64,000 nucleotides of DNA from a bacterium. Lineage in GTDB: Bacteria; Bacteroidota; Ignavibacteria; Kapaibacteriales; UBA2268. This document shows, one piece after another, positions 26,668-34,151 of the stretch; the stretch's first letter is position 1; each line of letters starts with the position of its first letter. The position numbers and the translations under genes are program-made. The stretch lies in the NCBI GenBank assembly GCA_030431515.1, contig JAUIIX010000003.1, forward strand, positions 1-64,000, written 5' to 3'. The notes beneath the pieces are model-generated. The model was not told where the DNA came from. It ran no database searches and was given only the letters and a program-made list of their open reading frames with translations.

Positions 26668-28014
26668 CTAAGGAATAATTCTGTGAATCATTCTTGGAAA
26701 TGGAATACATTCTCTAATGTGTTTAGCACCTGTAATCCATTTTACAGTTCTTTCTAATCCCATACCAAATCCAGAGTGAGGAACTGAACCATATTTTCTA
26801 AGGTCAAGATACCATTGAAAATCATCCATATCAAGTTCTTCGTGCTTAATTCTTGCTTCCAATAATTCGATATCATCTTCTCTCTGAGAGCCACCGATTA
26901 ACTCACCTGCTTTTTCAGGTCCAAGCATATCCATAGCTTTCACAACTTTATTATTTTCTGGGTCACGTTTCATATAAAATGCTTTAATATCAGCAGGATA
27001 GTCATATATAAAACATGGTTGGTCAAATTGCTCCATTAATGCTTCTTCTTGAGGAGCACCAAAATCTTCACCCCAAGGGAAAGGTCTGATTTCAACATCT
27101 TCTCCATCTATTTTTTTAATTAATGGTATATCATTATCATTTAACCATTTTACTGCTTCTGTATAACTTAATCTTGGGAAATTACCAGTTATTTTTTCTA
27201 GTTTAGTAATATCTCTTTCAAGAGTTTCAAGGTCTTTCTGGCAATTATCTAAAACATATTTAACAATATAAACTGTTAAATCTTCTGCTAATTGCATATT
27301 ATCTTCCAAATCGAAGAATGCCATCTCTGGCTCAACCATCCAAAATTCAGTTAAGTGCTTTCTTGTTTTAGATTTCTCTGCTCTAAAAGCAGGTCCAAAA
27401 GTGTAAACTCTACCCAATGACATTGCAGTTGCTTCTGCATATAATTGACCTGATTGAGATAAAAATGCTTTACCTAAATCAAAATATTCAGTTTCAAATA
27501 AAGTTGAAGTTCCTTCGCAAGCATTTGGAGTAAACATAGGCGAATCCATTAACTTAAAGCCAGAGTTATCAAAGAAATCTCTAATAGCTTTTTGGATAGC
27601 AGCTCTTACTCTCATAATTGCGTGTTGACGTGAAGAACGCAACCATAAATGTCTGTGTTCTATCAAGAAACTATCACCATGCTCTTTTGGAGTAATAGGG
27701 TAATCCTTAGAAATTTGATATATTTCTATATTGCTTGTATCTAACTCGTAACCACCTGGAGCTTTTTCATTAGCAACTACTTTACCTTTTACTTTGATTG
27801 AAGATTCTTGAGTAAGTGATTTTGCTTCTTCAAACATTTCATCGCTTAGATTTCCTTTGATAACAACACATTGTGCAGTACCAGTACCATCACGAAGTAA
27901 AATAAATTGTAACTTACCTTTTCCTCTTTTGTTGTAAACCCAGCCATTTAGTTCAACTTCTTGATCTATGTGCTTGGCTAAGTCTTCAACATATACTTTA
28001 TCTTTATATGACAT
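26668..28014 (-). CDS. asnS: Asparaginyl-tRNA synthetase
   Basis: Class II synthetase charging tRNA-Asn. An N-terminal OB-fold anticodon-binding domain (about 1-105, with VELNGWVYNKRGKGKLQFI) precedes the catalytic domain with motif 2 (FGPAFRAEKSKTRKHLTEFW) and motif 3 (GFGMGLERTVKWITG). The following HIRECIPFPRMIHR and EFWMVEPEMAFFD favour Asn over Asp specificity. The 448-residue length fits. It is transcribed alone. Confidence 0.93.
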   Translation of the reverse strand: MSYKDKVYVEDLAKHIDQEVELNGWVYNKRGKGKLQFILLRDGTGTAQCVVIKGNLSDEMFEEAKSLTQESSIKVKGKVVANEKAPGGYELDTSNIEIYQISKDYPITPKEHGDSFLIEHRHLWLRSSRQHAIMRVRAAIQKAIRDFFDNSGFKLMDSPMFTPNACEGTSTLFETEYFDLGKAFLSQSGQLYAEATAMSLGRVYTFGPAFRAEKSKTRKHLTEFWMVEPEMAFFDLEDNMQLAEDLTVYIVKYVLDNCQKDLETLERDITKLEKITGNFPRLSYTEAVKWLNDNDIPLIKKIDGEDVEIRPFPWGEDFGAPQEEALMEQFDQPCFIYDYPADIKAFYMKRDPENNKVVKAMDMLGPEKAGELIGGSQREDDIELLEARIKHEELDMDDFQWYLDLRKYGSVPHSGFGMGLERTVKWITGAKHIRECIPFPRMIHRIIP

Positions 28015-28151
28015 GCTTATTTTCCATTTTTAATAATTATTTTTACAAAATTAAGAAATTAATCTTTGAAAGTTAAATTATAGTTGAAAATCTATTTTAG
28101 ATATATAATTTTTAATTAATAGTAATACGAAAAATAAAAGGAGAGGTTGAA

Positions 28152-28961
28152 TTGTCCGACCAAAAGTTTGTTCCTAAGTTTAATGTTAATGATTATATCG
28201 GAAATAGGAGAATTTCTTATATACCAGAATATCAGGATTTTAATCAAAAAGACTATTCTGCTTATGGAAGAACTTTATGGGAAAATAACACTAAACCAGA
28301 GCGAACTTCGTTCTTATCCAAAGAAAAGGATGATGAATCGCAACTCGGGGATTTTGGGGTTCGGAAATACGACGACCTAACGGGCAGGTTCACTGCGATT
28401 GACCCGCTATGGGAAAAGTTTTATGGCTGGTCGCCGTATATGTATTCGGCGAATAATCCTGTGAATGCGGTTGATTTGGATGGTCGGGTAGTTTTCAATG
28501 CGGCTAATCCATTAGGTGCAACACAAATTAATCAAGCATTTGATGAGCTTATAAAATCACCTACAGGTTTTAGATTATTAAATGATGCATTCGACTCTAA
28601 ATTTGCAATAGTTTTTTTAATGGTTGAACAAGAAGAATTTGATAATAAAGTTGGTGTAGATAATGCAAACACAGAATATATAACTAAAATTGGAGGAGAT
28701 TCAAATGATCCGAAAGATGCTCTTCTTAAAGTAAATATAAATAAAACAACATGGGAAAATAAAACTGTTACCGAACGAGCAGAAACTATAGGACATGAAT
28801 TAGAACATGTAAGACAATTTTTAGATTCTGATAACAAAAATAACTTTAAAGGTTCAAATCAAGAATCGTATGAAAAATATAGAGATGATCCTCTTGAATA
28901 TCAAGGTTTTGATTGTCAATATCAAATTCGTAAAGAAATAAAAGATTGGAAAGAAAAATGA
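28152..28961 (+). CDS. Orphan RHS-tip protein with an HExxH toxin-like C-terminus
   Basis: A short RHS protein that keeps only the last RHS segment. Residues about 12-40 resemble the YxDxLGNxR..YYPFG block, and about 60-112 form the RHS core (LGDFGVRKYDDLTGRFTAID, then YMYSANNPVNAVDLDG). The C-terminal ~155 residues are the variable toxin position and carry a metallopeptidase-like ETIGHELEHV motif (His 215, Glu 216, His 219). There is no signal peptide. It starts at TTG with GGAGAGG 7 nt upstream, so it is translated as a separate short gene. Full RHS proteins are far longer, so it is an orphan tip. The 3' end overlaps the next gene by ATGA. Confidence 0.75.
   Translation: MSDQKFVPKFNVNDYIGNRRISYIPEYQDFNQKDYSAYGRTLWENNTKPERTSFLSKEKDDESQLGDFGVRKYDDLTGRFTAIDPLWEKFYGWSPYMYSANNPVNAVDLDGRVVFNAANPLGATQINQAFDELIKSPTGFRLLNDAFDSKFAIVFLMVEQEEFDNKVGVDNANTEYITKIGGDSNDPKDALLKVNINKTTWENKTVTERAETIGHELEHVRQFLDSDNKNNFKGSNQESYEKYRDDPLEYQGFDCQYQIRKEIKDWKEK
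28317..28450 (+). repeat. RHS-core repeat, copy A (intact, inside the orphan RHS gene)
   Basis: This 134-bp block encodes SKEKDDESQLGDFGVRKYDD through PYMYSA. It recurs at 30486-30619 with five mismatches and in part at 31306-31424. It is visibly richer in G and C than the flanking DNA. Confidence 0.9.
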
Positions 28962-29662
28962 ATTTAATGATATTTCTTGTATTATTGTTGATAAATAATT
29001 TTAATATTTATTCAGATGAATTCGAACTTTCAGATGAAGAACTTGAAATAGTTTATAAAAAAGTTTCTTCAGTACTTATGTATCAATATTACTTAGACCA
29101 TAGTTTAGATGATGGGTTTATTTATATTAAATCAAAAAAAAATAAAGATGTTTATATAGATTATTTTAAAAATATAAATTCATGTCTTGAAAATGTAACA
29201 ATAAATGAATATTATGAAACAACAAAAATTCATAGTTTTAATAATAATTTTATAATCTACAATATTTTACCAAAATATGGATCGCAGAAAATTGTAGGAT
29301 TTATAGATAATTCAATAAGATTTATAATAGATAGAAATGGACGGATATATTTTTTAAAAGGTAGTAAAAAGAATAATAGCATATTTGATTCTTATGAGGA
29401 CATTAAACATATTTTAAAAAGTGAAAATTTGATTTTAAATGCTTATTACTATTTACTTTTAAATACAAATGTTAATATATTATTAGAATTAGATAAAGCT
29501 AAAATATTTAAAAAGAATGAAATTGAATTAAGTAAACATATTGTTGATAATAATTATGAAGAAAAAACATCAAAAATAAAATTTCAGTTAGAAGATATTT
29601 ATATATACGTTTATTTAAAAGATGGAAAATTTAGTCACGTAATAAATAGCAATACTAAATAA
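28958..29662 (+). CDS. Putative secreted immunity protein for the RHS toxin
   Basis: A 234-residue protein with a Sec signal peptide (MNLMIFLVLLLINNFNIYS) and no further membrane segment, so probably periplasmic. Its ATG overlaps the RHS gene's stop (ATGA), the usual arrangement for a toxin and its immunity gene. No family recognised; it is rich in Asn, Tyr, Ile and Lys and very AT-rich. Immunity function is inferred only from position, coupling and size. If correct, the export signal suggests that the toxin acts outside the cytoplasm. Confidence 0.55.
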   Translation: MNLMIFLVLLLINNFNIYSDEFELSDEELEIVYKKVSSVLMYQYYLDHSLDDGFIYIKSKKNKDVYIDYFKNINSCLENVTINEYYETTKIHSFNNNFIIYNILPKYGSQKIVGFIDNSIRFIIDRNGRIYFLKGSKKNNSIFDSYEDIKHILKSENLILNAYYYLLLNTNVNILLELDKAKIFKKNEIELSKHIVDNNYEEKTSKIKFQLEDIYIYVYLKDGKFSHVINSNTK

Positions 29663-29797
29663 TTATTTAGTTTTTAAAATCAATCAAAAATAAAATTTAT
29701 CTATACTTCATTAATTTTAACATCGAAGTTTCAACACTAAAAACCTCACTTTGTATTATATATAATAGATTGACATAAATTATAAATTTTGTTATAG

Positions 29798-29838
29798 CCC
29801 CTACTCCACAAAATTAACTTTGATTGTTGTTGATTTTT
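29798..29838 (+). repeat. Flanking repeat, copy 1 (CCCCTACTCCACAAAATTAA..)
   Basis: CCCCTACTCCACAAAATTAA is followed by CTTTGATTGTTGTTGATTTTT. It recurs at 31975-32013 with about one change. The copies bracket the three toxin-antitoxin-like modules. Confidence 0.75.
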
Positions 29839-29841
29839 TAT

Positions 29842-29880
29842 GACAACGACACTAAACCAGAACGACTTTCATTCCAAGAT
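29842..29880 (+). pseudogene. RHS fragment, copy B (degraded)
   Basis: In one frame this reads YDNDTKPERLSFQDSVLYRG, matching LWENNTKPERTSFLS just upstream of the RHS core of the orphan RHS gene. It has no start, and the frame ends within 100 bp. It stands before the DUF4160/DUF2442 pair, as copies C and D stand before theirs. Confidence 0.55.
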
Positions 29881-29961
29881 AGTGTTTTGTATAGAGGATA
29901 TAATTATACTAAATTTAAACTACAATCGTTAATAATTAAAATTCATTAAATATTTGTTTTA

Positions 29962-30228
29962 ATGCCAACAATATCAATGTTTCAAGGTATAATTATTAGG
30001 ATGTATTATGGTCCAAAAGAGCATAATCCACCTCATTTACATTCTTATTATCAAGAATTTGAAGCAACTTATGATATTAATAATGCAGAATTTATAGACG
30101 GTGATATGCCAAGTGCAAAGAATAAATTAATTTTAGCTTGGATAATACTCCATAAAGATGAATTAATTGCAAATTGGGATTTATGTCAGAATGGTGAAAT
30201 TCCGTTTAAAATTGAAGGACTTAAATAA
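29962..30228 (+). CDS. DUF4160-family protein (toxin-like partner)
   Basis: An 88-residue protein with the family's signature GPKEHNPPHLHSYYQEFEA (histidine cluster near residue 20) and the C-terminal AWIILHKDELIANWDLCQNG. The family is almost always encoded beside a DUF2442 gene, as here, and the pair is regarded as toxin-antitoxin-like although the activity is poorly defined. Its stop overlaps the next start by one base. It follows an RHS remnant, as part of the module array. Confidence 0.8.
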   Translation: MPTISMFQGIIIRMYYGPKEHNPPHLHSYYQEFEATYDINNAEFIDGDMPSAKNKLILAWIILHKDELIANWDLCQNGEIPFKIEGLK

Positions 30229-30482
30229 TGTTAATAAGAGTAAAAAATGTTAATGCACTTGATAACTATGAATTAGAAATTGAGTTTACTAATGATGAGA
30301 TTAAAATATTTGATATGAAACCATATCTTAATTTACCTATTTTTCAAGATTTAAAAGACCCAAAAATTTTTGCTAAAGTAAGAGTTGCTTTTAATACAGT
30401 TCAATGGGAAAATGGTGCAGACTTTGACCCAGATTCACTTTACTCTTTATCCAAGGAATTAGTTAAAGAAACATTAGAATAA
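30228..30482 (+). CDS. DUF2442-family protein (antitoxin-like partner)
   Basis: An 84-residue protein with the DUF2442 pattern: an N-terminal strand (LIRVKNVNALDNYELEIEF), FDMKPYL in the middle, and FNTVQWENGADFDPDSLY. Its start overlaps the DUF4160 stop (TAATG), so translation is coupled. The pairing with DUF4160 is common across bacteria. It ends 3 bp before RHS-core copy C. Confidence 0.8.
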   Translation: MLIRVKNVNALDNYELEIEFTNDEIKIFDMKPYLNLPIFQDLKDPKIFAKVRVAFNTVQWENGADFDPDSLYSLSKELVKETLE

Positions 30483-30485
30483 AAT

Positions 30486-30619
30486 TCCAAAGAAAAGGAT
30501 GATGAATCGCAACTCGGGGATTTTGGGGTAAGAAAATACGACGACCTAACGGGTAGGTTCACTGCGATTGACCCGCTATGGGAGAAGTTTTATGGCTGGT
30601 CGCCGTATATGTATTCGGC
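30486..30619 (+). repeat. RHS-core repeat, copy C (fragment without a gene)
   Basis: This matches copy A over 134 bp with five mismatches by eye, and keeps the reading frame SKEKDDESQLGDFGVRKYDD..MYSA before running out into AKHLKY and a stop. It has no start codon or ribosome-binding site of its own. It stands between the DUF4160/DUF2442 module and the PIN module. Confidence 0.9.
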
Positions 30620-30676
30620 AAAACACTTAAAATATTAAAATAAATAATTCGTTTATAATCTAAAAATCTAAATATT

Positions 30677-30880
30677 ATGGAATATACAAACTTACAAAAA
30701 GAGTTGCTAGATATTTTCAGGTATGAATTACCTGAAGAACAGCTTATTGATATTAAAAATATTGTTCAATCTTATTTATTAAATAATATTGATAATTCAG
30801 TTGATAAATTTATAGATTCTAATAAATTATCAGAGACGGACATAAATAATTGGTTGAATGAAGACTTCAAATTAAAATAA
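30677..30880 (+). CDS. Putative antitoxin of a PIN-domain module
   Basis: An acidic 67-residue protein (ELLDIFRYELPEEQLIDIKN..) with no recognised DNA-binding motif. It is placed directly before a PIN-family gene and shares one base with it (TAATG), as antitoxins of this COG1569-type family commonly do. The C-terminus NWLNEDFKLK is the likely toxin-binding part by analogy. The antitoxin role is inferred from context. Confidence 0.65.
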   Translation: MEYTNLQKELLDIFRYELPEEQLIDIKNIVQSYLLNNIDNSVDKFIDSNKLSETDINNWLNEDFKLK

Positions 30881-31293
30881 TGAAAGTAGTATTAGATACC
30901 AATATATTACTTGTAAGTGTTCCTAAAATATCTAAGTATAGACTTATATTTGATAAAATAATAAATGAAGATATTGATATTGTAGTTTCAAATGAAATTT
31001 TCACAGAATATTTAGAAGTTTTCTCATTAAAATTTAATTCACAAATAGCTAATAACATATTATCGTATTTGAATATAAAAGATAATGTATTTAAATCACA
31101 TATTCACTATAAATATGACTTAATTAGTCGAGACCCTGATGACAATAAATTTATAGATGCTTATTTAAATTCCAATTGTGATTATTTAGTAACTAACGAT
31201 AAGCATTTCAATTTTATTAAAAATCTCGAACATCCAAACATTAACATTTTGAATATTGATGAATTTATAAAAGTCTTAAGTAAAATAGACTAA
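30880..31293 (+). CDS. PIN-domain ribonuclease-like toxin
   Basis: A 137-residue PIN protein of the 'putative toxin, PIN family' type. MKVVLDTNILL supplies the first catalytic Asp (residue 6), SNEIFTEYLEV the Glu, SRDPDDNKFIDAY the next acidic cluster, and YLVTNDKHF the last Asp. These four acidic positions form the metal-dependent RNase site of the family. It is coupled to the upstream antitoxin-like gene and followed after 12 bp by RHS-core copy D. Confidence 0.82.
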   Translation: MKVVLDTNILLVSVPKISKYRLIFDKIINEDIDIVVSNEIFTEYLEVFSLKFNSQIANNILSYLNIKDNVFKSHIHYKYDLISRDPDDNKFIDAYLNSNCDYLVTNDKHFNFIKNLEHPNINILNIDEFIKVLSKID

Positions 31294-31305
31294 TCCAATT
31301 AATCT

Positions 31306-31424
31306 TTCGTTCTTATCCAAAGAAAAGGATGCTGAATCGCAACTCGGGGATTTTGGGGTAAGAAAGTACGACGACCTAACAGGTAGGTTCACTGCGATTG
31401 ACCCGCTATGGGAAAAGTTTTATG
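31306..31424 (+). repeat. RHS-core repeat, copy D (fragment without a gene)
   Basis: This 119-bp block matches copies A and C from TTCGTTCTTATCCAAAG through GGAAAAGTTTTATG. It then diverges at a different point from copy C. After both C and D the sequence TAAAATATTAAA follows within about 20 bp. The frame is open but lacks a start. Confidence 0.88.
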
Positions 31425-31469
31425 AATTTCAACTAAAATATTAAATAATATATTTCGACTATATTAAGA

Positions 31470-31766
31470 ATGAAAATAAAATTTGAATGGGACTTTTTTA
31501 AGGAAAATGCTAATATTTCAAAACATAAAATTGATTTTGAAAGAGCATCATCTGTATTCAAAGATCCAAATTCATTAACAATATTTGACAATAAACATAG
31601 TGATTCTGAAGATAGATGGATTACTATCGGACAAGATAATTCTAGTAATTTAATTGTAGTAGTGCATTTTGACAAGTATTTAAGTAATAATGAACTAATC
31701 ATAAGAATTATATCAGCAAGAAAGGCAACAAAAAATGAACAATCAGCTTATAGAAAAAGAATATGA
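31470..31766 (+). CDS. brnT: BrnT-family toxin
   Basis: A 98-residue protein with the BrnT pattern FEWDFFKENANISKHKIDFE, then FKDPNS, DRWITIGQD, LIVVVHFD and IRIISARKATKNEQSAY. BrnT proteins are RelE-like-fold ribonucleases that inhibit translation and are neutralised by an antitoxin encoded downstream. The next gene begins 32 bp before this one ends. It is the third module in the RHS-repeat array. Confidence 0.85.
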   Translation: MKIKFEWDFFKENANISKHKIDFERASSVFKDPNSLTIFDNKHSDSEDRWITIGQDNSSNLIVVVHFDKYLSNNELIIRIISARKATKNEQSAYRKRI

Positions 31767-31935
31767 TTTTAAAGATGGCGAAAAAGGAAAGTATTATATA
31801 AAAGATAATACTTATGAATATGCTATTTATGTAAGTGAAGAAAATTACCATAAATTAAAATTATTGGCTAAAAAAGAGAACAAAGATATTCAAAAAATAA
31901 CTAACACTTTAATTGAAAATATTAGTATTCAATAG
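31735..31935 (+). CDS. Antitoxin of the BrnT module
   Basis: A 66-residue protein: an N-terminal YDFKDGEKGKYY toxin-binding-like segment, then a short ribbon-helix-helix-like region (YAIYVSEENYHKLKLLAKKE..TLIENISIQ) expected to dimerise and bind the operon promoter. It overlaps brnT by 32 bp. It is shorter than classical BrnA and its sequence is only loosely similar, so I leave the symbol open. Confidence 0.7.
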   Translation: MNNQLIEKEYDFKDGEKGKYYIKDNTYEYAIYVSEENYHKLKLLAKKENKDIQKITNTLIENISIQ

Positions 31936-32199
31936 TTGAGTATTTTTTTATTTTTTTGAAGATATTTATCTCTCCCCCTACTCCACAAAATTAACTTTGA
32001 TTTTGTTGATTTTTCTGTTACTATTTCCCCCAGCCACTCCCAAAAGAACAATATTACTCATTGATTAAAAATAACCAAAATAGTTGAACAATTATTCCGC
32101 TAAATTCTCTCTAAAAATAAAATAAAATAATTATTAGTCTATATTAATCATAGATATATATGTGCTATTGTATTTTAGGAAAGTGAATAAAAACACTTG
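31936..32199. other. Non-coding boundary between the module array and the flagellar operon
   Basis: No gene seen. It contains the second copy of the flanking repeat (31975-32013), then AT-rich sequence up to the sigma-54 promoter at 32200. Confidence 0.65.
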
Positions 32200-32214
32200 T
32201 GGCACAACACTTGT
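32200..32214 (+). promoter_or_regulatory. Sigma-54 promoter of the flgF-flgG-flgA operon
   Basis: TGGCAC-N5-TTGT matches the sigma-54 -24/-12 consensus TGGCAC-N5-TTGC at all positions but the last. The predicted start is near 32225, and a GAGG ribosome-binding site follows at 32237. The same variant stands before flgH. Confidence 0.8.
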
Positions 32215-32246
32215 AAGTATTGTGTCAATCGAAATAGAGGTTAATT

Positions 32247-32519
32247 ATGGACAAGAAAGTTATTCAAGGAAGAAGAATAGAAGATTTATACAGAAATAAT
32301 TCTGAAGGATTTTCTGAAAGCTCAATTTCAAATTGGATTATAAAACGTGCTATTGATATGGATATTCCTATTCATAGGGATAAAGAGTTGATAACTAAAT
32401 TAGCAAGAATGGAACTAACAAGAAGTACTCCAGAAGATTACTATCCTGCTATTGCTGAGGTGGTTTCTTATATCCGCCGAATTAATAATAATTTTAATTT
32501 GGGAGATGTCAATGCTTAA
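32247..32519 (+). CDS. FlhB C-terminal-domain-like protein (FlhX/YlqH type)
   Basis: A 90-residue protein matching only the cytoplasmic C-terminal domain of the flagellar export switch FlhB: AIDMDIPIHRDKELITKLAR followed by TPEDYYPAIAEVVSYIRRIN. It lacks the membrane domain and shows no NPTH autocleavage motif. Similar stand-alone proteins (FlhX in Campylobacter, YlqH in Bacillus) are known and can replace part of FlhB. It is the first gene of the operon, and its end overlaps flgF by 8 bp. Confidence 0.82.
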   Translation: MDKKVIQGRRIEDLYRNNSEGFSESSISNWIIKRAIDMDIPIHRDKELITKLARMELTRSTPEDYYPAIAEVVSYIRRINNNFNLGDVNA

Positions 32520-33294
32520 AGAGTTTTATACAGCTGCCGCTGGGATGATGACTCAGCAAACTCGATTAGAGGTTGCTGCTAACAATATGTCAAATGCTTC
32601 TACTTCTGGTTTTAGAAGACAAGAAGTTTTTGTAAGAAATTTAATTGATGCTCGATCTAACTTCAATAATGTAAAAGGTGATTTGGAACAAAATGATATT
32701 CCAATTGGATCTTATACTGATTTTGAATTAGGAGCTATCCAACAAACAGACAACCCGATGGATGTTGCAATGCTAGATAAAGAAAACTTCTTTATGCTTC
32801 AGGACGAAGAAGGCAAGCAATTTCTAACGAAGTCTGGAAGATTTATGATTGACAAGGAAGGTACAGTTCGTGCCATGGATGGCAAATTTTTACTTGGTCA
32901 AAATGGTATTATTAATCTATCGGCAGAGAAATTCTCAAAACCTCAAATTTCTGAAAGTGCGAAAGATTTGAATCTGAAGATTACTAAGAATGGTGAGATA
33001 TTTTTGAATGAATTTCCAATTGACACACTTTTAGTGGCTAAGCCAGACGATCCACAAACTTTGCAAAGAGTATCTGGGTCAAGTTTCATTCCAACTAACA
33101 TCACAGAACTAAGATACTTGAATCCTGAAGAGATAAGTGTTCAACAAGGATTTATGGAAAGTTCAAATGTGAATGTTGTAAATGAGATGGTGGAAATGAT
33201 AGAATTACAAAGACATTTTGAAGCAGGACAGAAAGTAATAACTACAAATGATAGTACTCTTGATGGTGCTATTAGATTAGGAAGATTTGTTTAG
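32512..33294 (+). CDS. flgF: Flagellar basal-body rod protein FlgF
   Basis: Proximal/distal rod subunit exported by the flagellar type III system. The N-terminal rod signature AANNMSNASTSGFRRQEV and the C-terminal FMESSNVNVVNEMVEMIELQ, paired with RHFEAGQKVI, are both present. Compared with the next gene it is the more divergent of the pair, which fits FlgF beside a canonical FlgG. I chose the start MLKEFYTAAAGM with GGGAG upstream; a longer frame would add 20 residues absent from rod proteins. An alternative ATG lies two codons before. Confidence 0.85.
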   Translation: MLKEFYTAAAGMMTQQTRLEVAANNMSNASTSGFRRQEVFVRNLIDARSNFNNVKGDLEQNDIPIGSYTDFELGAIQQTDNPMDVAMLDKENFFMLQDEEGKQFLTKSGRFMIDKEGTVRAMDGKFLLGQNGIINLSAEKFSKPQISESAKDLNLKITKNGEIFLNEFPIDTLLVAKPDDPQTLQRVSGSSFIPTNITELRYLNPEEISVQQGFMESSNVNVVNEMVEMIELQRHFEAGQKVITTNDSTLDGAIRLGRFV

Positions 33295-33361
33295 AATTTC
33301 GCTTTTTAGCTAAGGGCTATCCATAGAATAAGGATATCCGAAAAATACAAGGAAGTACATA

Positions 33362-34150
33362 ATGGATAAAACACTAAGAACCGCTGCCACTGGCTTAACA
33401 GGGCAACAAAGATATGTAGAGATTATCTCCAATAATCTTGCAAACGTGAATACCACAGGATTTAAAAAGCAAAGGCCAGAATTTCAAGATTTGCTTTACG
33501 AAACACTTAGACCAGCAGGAGCTGTCGCTAGGGTTGGAGTAGAGCCATTGAATGAAGTTCAAATTGGGTCTGGTACTCAGTTAGTTTCTACAACAAGGAT
33601 GCTCGGACAAGGTGATATTCAGCAAACTAATAGACCGCTTGATATGGCGATTAGTGGTGAAGGTTATTTTATGGTAAGGAAACCAGATAACGAATTAGCT
33701 TATACTAGAGATGGATCTTTCAAAATTGATAGAAATGGAACTATTGTTAATAGTCAAGGTTACCCTTTGGAGCCAGGATTTCAAGTTCCAGATAATACTT
33801 TAGAAATGATTGTAAGTGCAGAAGGTGTGATAAGTGTTCTACTTGAAGGACAAACAGAGCATACACCAATAGGACAAGTTGAATTAGCTCGATTTATTAA
33901 CCCAGCAGGATTGAAAGCAGTAGGTGATAATTTATTTAATGCAACTCCAGCATCTGGACAAGCTATTTTCGAATCACCAGGTAATAATAATACAGGTGTT
34001 ATTTTACAAAATCAACTTGAAGCATCAAATGTAGATGTAGTTGAAGAAATGGTGAATATGATAACTGCTCAAAGAGCTTATGAGTTAAATTCTAAATCAG
34101 TAAGAACTGCTGAAAGTATATTAGAAACTGCTGTAAATCTGAAGAGATAA
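33362..34150 (+). CDS. flgG: Flagellar distal rod protein FlgG
   Basis: Distal rod subunit. It has the canonical signature ISNNLANVNTTGFKKQRPEF near residue 22, a central domain with GEGYFMVRKPDNELAYTRDG, and the C-terminal heptad motif EASNVDVVEEMVNMITAQRA with YELNSKSV. The 262-residue length is exactly typical. An AAGGA ribosome-binding site lies in the 67-bp gap after flgF. flgA begins 1 bp after its stop. Confidence 0.95.
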   Translation: MDKTLRTAATGLTGQQRYVEIISNNLANVNTTGFKKQRPEFQDLLYETLRPAGAVARVGVEPLNEVQIGSGTQLVSTTRMLGQGDIQQTNRPLDMAISGEGYFMVRKPDNELAYTRDGSFKIDRNGTIVNSQGYPLEPGFQVPDNTLEMIVSAEGVISVLLEGQTEHTPIGQVELARFINPAGLKAVGDNLFNATPASGQAIFESPGNNNTGVILQNQLEASNVDVVEEMVNMITAQRAYELNSKSVRTAESILETAVNLKR

Positions 34151-34151
34151 A

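Noticed and set aside
31867-31935. Classical BrnA identity for the BrnT partner
   Set aside because: Position and a ribbon-helix-helix-like region fit an antitoxin, but the sequence is too short and divergent to name it brnA.
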